DNA of 64,000 nt. It comes from JAOBAU01 sp034667465. Lineage in GTDB: Bacteria > Acidobacteriota > Thermoanaerobaculia > Gp7-AA8. Position numbers and translations under genes: made by a program. Shown one piece after another: positions 45,530-54,324 of the stretch. Location: positions 1-64,000 of the forward strand of contig JAXDJV010000021.1 of the NCBI GenBank assembly GCA_034667465.1, in the 5' to 3' direction. The notes below the pieces were generated by a model, which was not told where the DNA came from, ran no database searches, and saw only the letters and a program-made list of their open reading frames with translations. Each line of letters begins with the position of its first letter. Positions within the stretch are counted from its first letter, which is position 1.

Positions 45530-46237
45530 CTATTCGAAGAGGTCGTACTCCGCCACGACGGGCAGTTCGTCTTTATCGGCGCGCCACATCTGAAAGAGAT
45601 AGAGATCGAAGTGGAGAAAGATCACTTCGCGGGTCATGTCCCAGCGGCTCGTCAATCCATCGAACAGTCCGCGCTTCGATTCTTTGATCACGTGCCCGAG
45701 GTTGTAGATGACGGTCTGACGCTGGAGGAAGCCGGCGTAGGAACAGAAGAAATTCAGCGCCGCTTCAATCTTGAAGCGCTCCTGGTATCGCGCCGGCACT
45801 GTCTCGAAGACTTTGCGATGCATGACGCGAATGCCGGAAAGCACCGGCCCGACTTTCATCTGCAGGTGGAAGAAGTTGCGGATCGGACCACGATGGCGAA
45901 CGCCGATGTTCATGTCGGTCTCGCCGTTCACGACCGGAAGGACGAGCGACTCGATGTGCTCGTCGGTAACGTTCAGCATGTCGCCGTCGACAAAGAAGAG
46001 TACGTCATGCGACGCGTAGTCGACGCCGACGCGCATCGCGTAACCCTTGCCGCGGTTCTCGCGGAGCGCGATCGTGATGACGTTGGGGAACGAGCGAGCG
46101 ATCGCAACGGTGCCGTCGGTGGAGCCGTCGCTGACAACGATGATCTCGTTGATCAGCGGACTCCTGGCCAGCGCGCCGAGAACGTCTGCGAGCGTCTTCT
46201 CTTCGTTATATGCGGCGACGACGGCCGATATCCCCAC
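45530..46237 (-). CDS. Family 2 glycosyltransferase, DPM1/GtrB-like
   Basis: GTG 46237 follows GAGGTG by six bases; the reading frame extends far upstream but into repeat sequence. The 235-residue protein begins VGISAVVAAYNEEKTLADVLG, with VVSDGSTDGT, the metal-binding VDGDML and ENRGKGYAMRVGVDYA, typical of GT-A fold family 2. It lacks C-terminal membrane segments. It would transfer a sugar to a lipid carrier or other acceptor. Confidence 0.82.
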   Translation of the reverse strand: MGISAVVAAYNEEKTLADVLGALARSPLINEIIVVSDGSTDGTVAIARSFPNVITIALRENRGKGYAMRVGVDYASHDVLFFVDGDMLNVTDEHIESLVLPVVNGETDMNIGVRHRGPIRNFFHLQMKVGPVLSGIRVMHRKVFETVPARYQERFKIEAALNFFCSYAGFLQRQTVIYNLGHVIKESKRGLFDGLTSRWDMTREVIFLHFDLYLFQMWRADKDELPVVAEYDLFE

Positions 46238-46292
46238 GCAGTTCACCTCGGCGACCCGGTTTGCAACCGGCAGACCATAACATACGGACACC

Positions 46293-46388
46293 AGTGCTGA
46301 GTGCCGAGTGCTCGACCCACAGTGCGACGAGCGGCGCGCAGCGGAGCCCGTTCCCCAACTCAGCACTCTGCACTCAGCACTCAGCACT
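46293..46388. repeat. Heptad-type inverted repeat (family A, copy 2)
   Basis: AGTGCTGAGTGCCGAGTGCT at 46293 is complemented by the tandem CTCAGCA-type units at 46359-46388, with a GC-rich centre. It lies between the divergent GT2 and LEA14-like genes. Confidence 0.8.
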
Positions 46389-46427
46389 TTCTTTTTTGGT
46401 TTCCAACTTGCACATCCCGCCTTCGTG

Positions 46428-46940
46428 ATGAAACGCCCCCTGATATACGGTTCCCTGTTAGCGGCGGTTTGTATTGTCCTCAGTTTTCTAACACTGTCTC
46501 TTTCAGGGTGCAGTTCGGTGGCGCGTGCGCTGCACATTGAGAATCCGCGATATTCGTTCCGGAACATCCGTCCGAACGTCTCCTTTGCGCTGCCGCTGTC
46601 CGCGTCGACGCTCGATCTTGATTTCACGCTGGTGGTCGACAATCCGAACGCCGTCGGGATCCGGCTCGATCGGGTCGACTTCGACCTCTTCATCAACGAC
46701 AACCCGATCCTCTACAGCGAATCGCGCGATCCGCGCATTCGCATTCCGGCGAATGGCATCGGCGACGTGCACCTGACCACGCACATCGGCTACCAGCAGC
46801 TCCGCAGCCTCGCGCAGACGATCTTCGCCGACGTGCAGGGCGACCGCGCGCGCTACGAGATGCGCGGGAGTGCGTACTACGACACGCCGGTCGGCTCGCT
46901 GAAGTTTCCGGTGACCGTCTTCTCGTCCAACCGCCGTTGA
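46428..46940 (+). CDS. LEA14-type (WHy domain) lipoprotein
   Basis: ATG 46428 starts a lipoprotein signal ending in lipobox LSGC. The mature 140 residues match the water-stress/LEA type 2 domain: LDLDFTLVVDNPNAVGIRLDRVDFDLFIND, read in parts, and the strand IPANGIGDVHLTTHI. It likely acts at the cell envelope under desiccation or osmotic stress. It precedes an AmpG-like transporter by 53 bases. Confidence 0.8.
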   Translation: MKRPLIYGSLLAAVCIVLSFLTLSLSGCSSVARALHIENPRYSFRNIRPNVSFALPLSASTLDLDFTLVVDNPNAVGIRLDRVDFDLFINDNPILYSESRDPRIRIPANGIGDVHLTTHIGYQQLRSLAQTIFADVQGDRARYEMRGSAYYDTPVGSLKFPVTVFSSNRR

Positions 46941-46993
46941 CGCTTCCGCATTGAGCGTCCTTCGCCGACAATGCCGGGCGAAGGTCACGCCAT

Positions 46994-48175
46994 TTGGCAG
47001 AGCGCTCACGCACATCTCTCGTTGTCGGCTCCTCGATCGCGGTGCTCTATTTCTCCGAGGGGCTGCCGTACGGGATTGTGAAAGAGTTCATGCCGCTGTA
47101 TCTGCGCGAGCATGGCGTGGAAGTCGATCAGATCGGCCTGCTGATCGGCATCGTCGGTTACGCATGGACGCTGAAGTTCCTCTGGTCGCCATACGTCGAC
47201 GCGGCCGGCACATACCGCCGATGGATTCTCGCCGCGGTCGGTACCATCACGATCTGCCTCGCGGCGATCGCGCTCACGCCGATCGGCATGGTGCTCTACG
47301 GGCTCGTTGCGCTCGTCGCGCTCGCGTCGGCGACTCAGGACATTGCCGTCGACGCTTTCACCATTCGCGCGACGCCGACGCATCTGATCGGACCGGTGAA
47401 CTCCATCCGGGTCACCGCGTATCGCGTGGCCATCATGACGCCGGGCTTTCTCGCGCTCATCGCGAAGTGGCGCGGCTGGCCCGTCGCGTTCGCGGCCGCG
47501 GCGTTCGCGGCGGCGCTGATCTTCGCGTTCGCGCTGCGACTGCCGCACGACCGCGGCGCGGTGACCGAGGAGAGACCGAATTTCATCCTCGCGGCGAAGC
47601 GCTGGCTCCGGAAACCGAATGCCGCCACGCTGCTCGCCATCGCGCTCATCTATCGTCTGGGTGAGTTCGCGATCGTACCGATGATCAAGCCGTACTGGGT
47701 CGACCGGCACTACGGCATCGCGGAGATCGGACTCATCACGAGCACAGTCGGCGTGATCGTCAGTATCGCCGGTGTCACTGCGGGCGGCGCGTGCGTGGCG
47801 CGATTCGGCCTCTATCGATCGCTGATCTGGATCGGCATCCTTCAGAACGTCTCCAACCTCGGCTACGCACTCGTCTCGACCTTCGAAGGCGGGCGCTGGT
47901 CGATCTACACCGCATCCGTCGTCGAGAACCTCGGGTATGGCGCCGGGACAGCGGTGTTCATTTCGTTTCTCATGTCGACCGCCGACCGCGAACACGCCGC
48001 AAGCGATTACGCATTCATCACGGCCACATACGGCGTGACCGGAAACGCGATCACCGCGGCCAGCGGCTTCATCATCAAACAGGCCGGCTATGCGCCGTTC
48101 TTCTGGCTGACCATATTTCTCGGCATCCCCGCGCTGCTGCTGGTGCCGCGCGTAAAGGAACAGCTCCCGTCATGA
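46994..48175 (+). CDS. AmpG-like major facilitator transporter
   Basis: The 393-residue protein has about 12 membrane segments and the opening VLYFSEGLPYGIVKEFMPLYL of the AmpG branch, with KFLWSPYVDAAG and ATQDIAVDAFTIR, both characteristic. AmpG imports anhydromuropeptides for cell-wall recycling; the true substrate here is not proven. The TTG start 46994 is inferred from context. Confidence 0.82.
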   Translation: MAERSRTSLVVGSSIAVLYFSEGLPYGIVKEFMPLYLREHGVEVDQIGLLIGIVGYAWTLKFLWSPYVDAAGTYRRWILAAVGTITICLAAIALTPIGMVLYGLVALVALASATQDIAVDAFTIRATPTHLIGPVNSIRVTAYRVAIMTPGFLALIAKWRGWPVAFAAAAFAAALIFAFALRLPHDRGAVTEERPNFILAAKRWLRKPNAATLLAIALIYRLGEFAIVPMIKPYWVDRHYGIAEIGLITSTVGVIVSIAGVTAGGACVARFGLYRSLIWIGILQNVSNLGYALVSTFEGGRWSIYTASVVENLGYGAGTAVFISFLMSTADREHAASDYAFITATYGVTGNAITAASGFIIKQAGYAPFFWLTIFLGIPALLLVPRVKEQLPS

Positions 48176-48180
48176 CGGCC

Positions 48181-48273
48181 GTCATCCTGAGCGTTAGCGA
48201 AGGATCTGCGTGGGCGGGGCGCGCTACCGCAGCGAGTCCCACCGCCCGGATCCTTCGCTACGCTCAGGATGAC
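48181..48273. repeat. Family B palindrome (copy 2)
   Basis: GTCATCCTGAGCGTTAGCGA (48181) and TACGCTCAGGATGAC (ending 48273) are inverted. The element lies between the AmpG-like gene and rsmE, with its right end eight bases before the rsmE start codon. Confidence 0.85.
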
Positions 48274-48281
48274 GTTTGCGT

Positions 48282-48983
48282 ATGAAACATCGCTTCCACA
48301 TCAATGCCCCATTCGTCGCCGGCGAGCTCGTGACGCTGAAAGGCGACGAACTCCATCACGCGATGCGTGTCGTGCGCGTGCGCGAAGGAGAAGCGATCGA
48401 GCTGTTCGACGGCCGCGGCAACGGCGCAGCGGCGATCATCGAGAAGATCGAACCGTTCTCTGCTCGCATCACCGATCTCGTCCCGTCACGCGAGTCGCCG
48501 CTGGCGATCGACCTCGCGATGTCGATCATCAATCTCGAAAAGTTCGAGCTCGTTTTGCAGAAAGCGACAGAGCTCGGCGTACGCGCGATTGTGCCGCTCA
48601 TCACCGACCGGATCGAGATCCGCGTGGAACGATTTCGCGGCAAAGCGGAACGGTGGGAGAAGATCGTGTTCGAAGCGGTGAAGCAATCGGGACGAAGCGT
48701 CGTGCCGCGTCTCGAAGCGCCGGCGACGTTCGATGACGTCGTCGTCCGCGAAGGTTTACGCGTCGTCTACGACGCCGACGTCGAGCCGTCGACAGCGTTA
48801 ACGAACGTCGTCGCGGCGACGCTCTTCATCGGCCCGGAAGGCGGCTTCAGCGAGCGCGAGGTCGCGCTGGCTCGCGATGCAGGCGCGGCCTTCGCACGAC
48901 TGGGACCGCGGCGCCTGCGCGCGGAGACGGCGGCCATCGTCGCCTGCACCACTGTTTACGCCGGATTCGGCGATCTGCATTAG
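48282..48983 (+). CDS. rsmE: 16S rRNA (uracil-1498-N3)-methyltransferase
   Basis: RsmE methylates U1498 of 16S rRNA. The 233-residue protein has the N-terminal PUA-like domain (LKGDELHHAMRVVRVREGEAIELFDG), KATELGVRAIVPLITDR, EAVKQSGRSVVPRL and the knotted SPOUT motifs FIGPEGGFSEREV and LGPRRLRAETAAI. ATG 48282 is the usual start for MKHRFHI; no clear Shine-Dalgarno precedes it because a repeat ends eight bases upstream. Confidence 0.93.
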   Translation: MKHRFHINAPFVAGELVTLKGDELHHAMRVVRVREGEAIELFDGRGNGAAAIIEKIEPFSARITDLVPSRESPLAIDLAMSIINLEKFELVLQKATELGVRAIVPLITDRIEIRVERFRGKAERWEKIVFEAVKQSGRSVVPRLEAPATFDDVVVREGLRVVYDADVEPSTALTNVVAATLFIGPEGGFSEREVALARDAGAAFARLGPRRLRAETAAIVACTTVYAGFGDLH

Positions 48984-49026
48984 TGATAGATTACGCGACC
49001 GATTTGAGTCACCGGAGGCAGGAAAT

Positions 49027-50325
49027 TTGGCCAGCAGCGACACCCTGACGATCACCGACAACCGCACGGGAAAAACGTACGAGCTTCCAGTCAGCGAAGG
49101 GACGATCCGCGCGATCGATCTTCGCCAGATCAAAACCGGCGCCGAAGACTTCGGCCTGATGACGTACGACCCCGCATTCATGAACACCGCAGCGTGTCGC
49201 AGCGCCATCACCTTCATCGACGGCGACAAAGGCATCCTCGAGTATCGCGGCTATCCAATCGAGCAGCTGGCGGAGAAGAGCACCTACCTCGAGACGGCGT
49301 ATCTCCTGCTCAAGGGCGAGCTGCCGAACGAATCGCAGCTCAAAGAGTGGCAGCACACGATCACGTATCACACGATCCTGAACGAGAACCTCAAAGGCGT
49401 TCTCGATTCGTTCCGCTACAACGCCCATCCGATGGGAATGCTGATCTCGATGATCAGCGCGCTCGGCACGTTCTATCCGGAAGCGAAGAACATCTACGAC
49501 GAAGAAGTGCGCCACAAGCAGATCGAGCGGCTCATCGCGAAGATGATCACGATCGCGGCGTTCGGCTACCGCCACATGGTCGGCATGCCGTACGCGTATC
49601 CCGACAACGATCTGTCGTATCCCGGCAACTTCCTCAACATGATGTACAAGACGACGGAGGTGAAGTACCAGCCGCATCCCGCGCTCGAGCGCGCGCTGGA
49701 CGTGCTCTTCATCCTCCACGCCGATCACGAGCAGAACTGCTCGACGAGCGCGATGCGCTCCATCGGCAGCTCGCAGGTCGATCCGTATTCAGCAGTGGCC
49801 GGCGCGGCCGCGGCGCTTTACGGACCGCTGCACGGCGGCGCGAACGAGCAGGTCATCCGGATGCTGACGGAGATCGGCTCGACGTCGAACATCCCCGACT
49901 TCATCAAGCGCGTCAAAGCGGGCGAAGGGGTGAAGCTGATGGGCTTCGGCCACCGCGTCTACAAGAACTACGACCCGCGCGCGAAGATCATCAAAAAGGT
50001 CGCGTACGAAGTGTTCGACGTGACCGGCAAGAGCCCGCTGCTCGACATCGCGCTCGAGCTCGAAAAGATCGCGCTCGAAGACGAGTACTTCGTGAAGCGC
50101 AAGCTCTACCCGAACGTCGATTTCTATTCGGGACTCATCTATCAGGCGATGCAGTTCCCGATGGATATGTTCCCGGTCCTCTTCGCGATCCCACGCGTTT
50201 GCGGCTGGCTCTCGCAGTGGCAGGAAATGCTGCTCGACTCCGATCAGAAGATCGCCCGTCCGCGGCAGATTTTCACGGGAAGCGAGAGAAGGGATTACGT
50301 GGGGATGGACGAACGCAAGGCATGA
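49027..50325 (+). CDS. gltA: Citrate synthase
   Basis: Citrate synthase condenses acetyl-CoA and oxaloacetate in the TCA cycle. The 432-residue protein shows FIDGDKGILEYRGYPIEQLA, the active-site HADHEQNCSTSAMRSIGS and LYGPLHGGANEQVI, and the catalytic-Asp region DFYSGLIYQAMQFP. TTG 49027 follows GGAGG by eight bases. The last codon and stop (GCA TGA) come from the start of a family C repeat. Confidence 0.95.
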   Translation: MASSDTLTITDNRTGKTYELPVSEGTIRAIDLRQIKTGAEDFGLMTYDPAFMNTAACRSAITFIDGDKGILEYRGYPIEQLAEKSTYLETAYLLLKGELPNESQLKEWQHTITYHTILNENLKGVLDSFRYNAHPMGMLISMISALGTFYPEAKNIYDEEVRHKQIERLIAKMITIAAFGYRHMVGMPYAYPDNDLSYPGNFLNMMYKTTEVKYQPHPALERALDVLFILHADHEQNCSTSAMRSIGSSQVDPYSAVAGAAAALYGPLHGGANEQVIRMLTEIGSTSNIPDFIKRVKAGEGVKLMGFGHRVYKNYDPRAKIIKKVAYEVFDVTGKSPLLDIALELEKIALEDEYFVKRKLYPNVDFYSGLIYQAMQFPMDMFPVLFAIPRVCGWLSQWQEMLLDSDQKIARPRQIFTGSERRDYVGMDERKA

Positions 50326-50397
50326 GGGATGAGCAATGAGGCATGAGTAAAGGCGGTTTGCCTCGACTCATGCCCCATGCCTCATACCTCATACCCA
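50319..50397. repeat. Heptad-type inverted repeat (family C, copy 1)
   Basis: Tandem 7-base units GGCATGA, GGGATGA, GCAATGA and GGCATGA lie on the left arm, and complementary TCATGCC, TCATACC type units on the right, around a loop GTAAAGGCGG-type centre. The left end lies in gltA. Copy 2 is at 60041-60121. The architecture equals that of family A with another 7-base unit. Confidence 0.8.
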
Positions 50398-50460
50398 CGC
50401 GGGAATGCTCCTTCCCACCCCACCGTTCCAAACACTGCCGGTACCCGGGAAGGTTCGATC

Positions 50461-51411
50461 GTGAAAGTTCTCCGGTACATCAGTTTCTCGTTTCTCCTCA
50501 GTTTCATCGCTTCATTCGCCGCGGCGCAGGTCAATGACACCTATGTCATTCCGGTGAGCGCCAACGTCCCGGGCGCCTTCGGCACCCGCTGGATGACGCA
50601 GTTCAGCGTCTTCAATCCGCAGACGCAGTATCCGCTGACCGTGAGCGTCACCTATCTGCCGACGCTCGGCGGGAAAGGGATTGAAGTGCTCTTCGAGGTG
50701 CCGCCGAACTCCGTCGCGTTCTCCGACAATCTCCTCCAGGATCTCTACGGCATCAGCGGCTCCGGCGCGCTGCTCGTCGCCACGTTCCCGGAAGACAATC
50801 CCGGCGTACCGAACGACGTTCTCTCGCGCGCGATCGCGGTGACGTCGAACACGTACAACAACGTGCAGAGCGGAACGTACGGCCAGACCGTTCCCGGTTT
50901 ATGGACCGGTCTCCAGGACTTCGACACCGACGGCATCAGCGCCATCGCGCACGGCGTGCGCAACATCGCCCGCCTCGGCTGGCGCACCAACGTCGGCGCA
51001 ACAAATCTCGGACGCAACAGCGTCGTCATGTACGTGACGGTCTACGACGCCGACGGCGCGACGCTGCTCAATAAAGCGCCGTTCACGATCCCGCCGATGG
51101 CGCATCTTCAGGATCGTCTGCCGATCGAAGTCGATCGCGGCTCGGTCGAGTTCTTCGTCGACGATCCGACGCAGAGCGCCGTCGTCTTCCCCTACATCTC
51201 GACGATCGATCAGCTCTCCGGCGATCCGACGTACCAGACGCCGGTGCTCCTCGCCGGCGCGAAGACGCTCTACAACAAGGCCGCTCTCGCTCCGCAAACG
51301 ATCGGCACGAAGATCGACATCACGACCGCGCGCGCAGTCCGCGCCACCGCATCGCGGATCGGCGTCGCGAAGCTGACGCGCACGAATAGCGGGCTGCAAC
51401 TCACGCGATAA
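50461..51411 (+). CDS. Secreted beta-rich protein of unknown function
   Basis: GTG 50461 begins a signal peptide (KVLRYISFSFLLSFIASFAAA). The mature 295 residues look like two Ig-like or fibronectin-like beta modules (TRWMTQFSVFNPQTQYPLTV, NSVVMYVTVYDADGATLLN), a pattern I know from Acidobacteriota surface proteins without a defined role. It is followed without any spacing by a family B repeat. Confidence 0.65.
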   Translation: MKVLRYISFSFLLSFIASFAAAQVNDTYVIPVSANVPGAFGTRWMTQFSVFNPQTQYPLTVSVTYLPTLGGKGIEVLFEVPPNSVAFSDNLLQDLYGISGSGALLVATFPEDNPGVPNDVLSRAIAVTSNTYNNVQSGTYGQTVPGLWTGLQDFDTDGISAIAHGVRNIARLGWRTNVGATNLGRNSVVMYVTVYDADGATLLNKAPFTIPPMAHLQDRLPIEVDRGSVEFFVDDPTQSAVVFPYISTIDQLSGDPTYQTPVLLAGAKTLYNKAALAPQTIGTKIDITTARAVRATASRIGVAKLTRTNSGLQLTR

Positions 51412-51502
51412 GTCATCCCGAGCGTCAGCGAGGGATCCGGGCGGGCGGTGCGCGCAGACTGCCGCCGCCCCCGCCCGGATCCCTCGCTACGCTCGGGATG
51501 AC
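51412..51502. repeat. Family B palindrome (copy 3)
   Basis: GTCATCCCGAGCGTCAGCGA (51412) is inverted as CGCTACGCTCGGGATGAC (51485-51502). It starts at the base after the stop codon of the preceding gene and lies 26 bases before purC. Confidence 0.88.
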
Positions 51503-51528
51503 ACCGCTCGCGATTACAATCCGCGCGC

Positions 51529-52413
51529 ATGAACGCCGCCGTCACCCAGACCTCGCTCCCGCTTCCGCTCGCTCGCCGCGGCAAAGTCCGCGACGTTTAC
51601 GATCTCGGCGACACGTTTCTCTTCGTCGCCACCGATCGCATCTCGGCATTCGACGTCGTCCTCTCGCCCGGGATTCCGGACAAGGGGAAGGTGCTGAACG
51701 AGACCTCAATCTTCTGGTTCCGGCACTTCGCGAACGTCGCCAATCATCTCGTCGAAACAGAGTTCGACCGCTTCCCCGATGCGATCCGCAAGCATGAAGA
51801 GCTGCGCGGCCGCAGCGTCATCGTGCGCAAGTGCGACGTCGTGCCGGTCGAATGCGTCGCGCGCGGCTATCTCGTCGGCTCCGGGCTGAAGGAGTATCGC
51901 GAGTCTGGCGCTGTCTGCGGAATCCGTCTGCCGGAAGGGCTGACCACCGCGAGCAAATTGCCGGAGCCGATCTTCACGCCGGCGACGAAAGAAGAGACCG
52001 GACACGACATCAACATCTCGATTGAGCGGATGTCGGAAATCGTCGGCGGCGAGCTCGCCACGAAACTGCGCGACCTGACGCTTTCGCTTTACGCGCAGGC
52101 GGCCGACTACGCGCTGTCGCGCGGCATCATCATCGCCGACACGAAATTCGAATTCGGTCTCGCCGGCGGCGAGATCATCTGGATCGATGAAGTGCTGACG
52201 CCCGACTCGTCGCGCTTCTGGCCGGCCGATGAATACGTCGTCGGAAAGAATCCGCCGTCGTACGACAAGCAGTTCGTCCGCGACTGGCTCGAAACGACCG
52301 GCTGGGACAAAGAGCCGCCGGCACCCGAGCTGCCGGCGGACGTCGTCGCAAAGACGCGCGAGAAATACCTCGAGGCGTATCGAGTGCTGACCGGCAGCGA
52401 GCTCGCGCTCTAA
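51529..52413 (+). CDS. purC: SAICAR synthase
   Basis: PurC joins aspartate to CAIR in purine synthesis. The 294-residue protein has RRGKVRDVYDLGDTFLFVATDRISAFDVV in its N-terminal part, ECVARGYLVGSGLKEY and the ATP/aspartate region GIIIADTKFEFGLAGGEIIWIDEVLTPDSSRFW, all family signatures. The TAA stop overlaps the convergent lipase-like gene by four bases. No other purine gene is adjacent. Confidence 0.95.
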   Translation: MNAAVTQTSLPLPLARRGKVRDVYDLGDTFLFVATDRISAFDVVLSPGIPDKGKVLNETSIFWFRHFANVANHLVETEFDRFPDAIRKHEELRGRSVIVRKCDVVPVECVARGYLVGSGLKEYRESGAVCGIRLPEGLTTASKLPEPIFTPATKEETGHDINISIERMSEIVGGELATKLRDLTLSLYAQAADYALSRGIIIADTKFEFGLAGGEIIWIDEVLTPDSSRFWPADEYVVGKNPPSYDKQFVRDWLETTGWDKEPPAPELPADVVAKTREKYLEAYRVLTGSELAL

Positions 52414-53768
52414 ACCGATCGGAACGACACAGGGACGTTGTTGCGCGAACCGCCGTCCCACGTGAAGTCGATCGTGAAGCGAAAGACGTCATTCGCAGCG
52501 TTGTGCTGAATGCCTGCGCGTTTCAAAATGACTCGCGCGCGTTTTCCGCCGTGGAACGGCACTTCGGTTCGTCCGCCGTTCACTTTCATGATCGCCTTGC
52601 AGTGCGGCAGCGGCTTTCCTTCCACCGATTGTGCGGTCATCCGAATCGTGACCGGCGAATCGAGATCGATGGCCTCATCGGAATCGGCGGCGGCGGCGAT
52701 GAACGGCTGACGCGGCGCATCGCCGAGCACTTCATCGAAGACCTGTTTGACGACGACCGACTCCCAGAGATGCGCGTGCAGATCGGGAACCGGATCGGTG
52801 ACGAACGCGCCGATCGGAATCTCGATCGTCCGCACGTTCGCGCCCTGAATCCACGACGCGGAGACGAACGGCACCGTGCTGTCGCCGAACTCTTTGTCGG
52901 GCGGCAGGAAGGTGACGTCGTGCGGCGAGAGTGTCGCGGCCGGCCACGTCGGTCCGCCCCAGCCGACGACGTTCGTCATCGGCAGCGAACCGAAGTCACG
53001 GTCACGTGCGCCGAGGCGCGCGTTGGCGGCGTTCGCGAGCGGCGTCGCGTAACCTTCGCGACCCGCTTTGATCCACGAGAGATCGACCGCCGCGCCGGCC
53101 GGCTTGCCGTCGGCGCCGTGCAGAAGCTGCACGTCGCCCATGTCGGTGCGCGCCGGATCGGGCGGGAAGAGATCGTACGCGGCCTGCGCGTGTCCGATCA
53201 GATCCGCTCCTTCATCCGCGGTGATGAGCTTGAAATTGAGGAGGCCTTCGGAATGGCCGACGTGCACGGCGAAGAGCGCTTCGAGCGTGCCGCACCACGC
53301 GCCGCCGAATGCGATGACCTGTTCGATGTTGCCGATCAGTTCGGGATGCTGCGCGAGAAATGCGCGGAAGACGAGCGCGCCGGTCGAGTGAATGATCGCT
53401 ACGACCTTCGACGGCGCGAACGCTTTGATCGCATTCGCGATCGCGTCCATGGTCGGCTTTGCATCGACGCCGAGCCGCCAGTCCCAGCCGACCGGCGCAA
53501 AGTCGACGCTCGCTCCCTGCGCCGCGATCGTGTAACCGCGGCTGGCGAGCAGTTCGTACAACGTCTCGGCCTGCTTGGCGATGCCGAGGACTGAGCGGAT
53601 CGGACCGCCGGCAGTGAGACGGCCGGGAACGTCGCGCATCGTGTCGAAGAAGGCCTGCTTGCGCGTGGCGTCCAGCAGTGTGCCGGGCGACGGCGGAAAG
53701 ACGACCGTGCTGCCATCAAGCAGTTCGCTGGCGGGGAAACCGGGAACGAAGATGACGGGTTTCGGCAT
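52410..53768 (-). CDS. LCAT/lipase-like alpha/beta-hydrolase with C-terminal beta domain
   Basis: ATG 53768 follows AGGAGG by four bases. The 452-residue protein has the opening VIFVPGFPASELL, the nucleophile elbow IIHSTGALVFRAFL (Ser near residue 125; the first glycine of GxSxG is Ile) and FGDSTVPFVSA for the acid. No signal peptide is seen. The last about 110 residues form a beta domain (MTAQSVEGKPLPHCKAI) perhaps for binding. It resembles lecithin:cholesterol acyltransferases; substrate unknown. Confidence 0.75.
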   Translation of the reverse strand: MPKPVIFVPGFPASELLDGSTVVFPPSPGTLLDATRKQAFFDTMRDVPGRLTAGGPIRSVLGIAKQAETLYELLASRGYTIAAQGASVDFAPVGWDWRLGVDAKPTMDAIANAIKAFAPSKVVAIIHSTGALVFRAFLAQHPELIGNIEQVIAFGGAWCGTLEALFAVHVGHSEGLLNFKLITADEGADLIGHAQAAYDLFPPDPARTDMGDVQLLHGADGKPAGAAVDLSWIKAGREGYATPLANAANARLGARDRDFGSLPMTNVVGWGGPTWPAATLSPHDVTFLPPDKEFGDSTVPFVSASWIQGANVRTIEIPIGAFVTDPVPDLHAHLWESVVVKQVFDEVLGDAPRQPFIAAAADSDEAIDLDSPVTIRMTAQSVEGKPLPHCKAIMKVNGGRTEVPFHGGKRARVILKRAGIQHNAANDVFRFTIDFTWDGGSRNNVPVSFRSV

Positions 53769-53810
53769 GGAGCCTCCTGAATTGAGGAGGGTCGCCACGC
53801 GGGCAAACCC

Positions 53811-54188
53811 CTACTCGTTGTTCTTGCCGGGGTTTTTGCCGGGGTTTTTGCGGTGCGTGACTTTGACGACGGTGCGGATGCCGCCGCGGACGAAGAAGTC
53901 GCCTTCCACTTCGAGAAAACGCGGGTCGATGGCGCGGATCACATCGTCGGCGATCCGATTCGTCACCGCTTCGTGGAACGCTCCTTCATCGCGATACGAC
54001 CAGAGATAGAGCTTGAGCGATTTCAGCTCGACGCACTTTTCATCGGGGATGTAGCGGATGCGGATCGTCGCGAAATCGGGCTGCCCGGTCATCGGGCAGA
54101 GACAGGTGAACTCCGGCGCCTCGAACGAGATCTCGTAGTCGCGCTCTCGATTCGGATTCGGGAAGGTGTCGAGTTGTTTGGTGGGCAT
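53811..54188 (-). CDS. queF: NADPH-dependent 7-cyano-7-deazaguanine reductase
   Basis: QueF reduces preQ0 to preQ1 for queuosine in tRNA. The 125-residue protein is the short (unimodular) form: EFTCLCPMTGQPDFA has the catalytic cysteine region, KCVELKSLKLYLWSYRDEGAFHE the substrate motif. A C-terminal tail with KNPGKNPGKN comes from a 12-base tandem repeat. It is the only queuosine gene here. Confidence 0.93.
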   Translation of the reverse strand: MPTKQLDTFPNPNRERDYEISFEAPEFTCLCPMTGQPDFATIRIRYIPDEKCVELKSLKLYLWSYRDEGAFHEAVTNRIADDVIRAIDPRFLEVEGDFFVRGGIRTVVKVTHRKNPGKNPGKNNE

Positions 54189-54199
54189 GCGCTTTCGCA

Positions 54200-54318
54200 G
54201 TTTATCCTGAGCGAAGCGAAGGATCTCCGGTCCGGCAGCTGAGAACCCGCAACGAGCAGCGCGCGTGGTGCCGGCACAGCTGAAGGACCGGAGATTCTTC
54301 GCTGCGCTCAGAATGAAC
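54200..54318. repeat. Family B-type palindrome (copy 5, divergent)
   Basis: TTTATCCTGAGCGAAGCGAAGG begins the element (54201) and CTGCGCTCAGAATGAAC ends it near 54318, with CTCCGGTCC/GGACCGGAG inside. It lies between pilT and queF. Confidence 0.75.
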
Positions 54319-54324
54319 TTCTGA

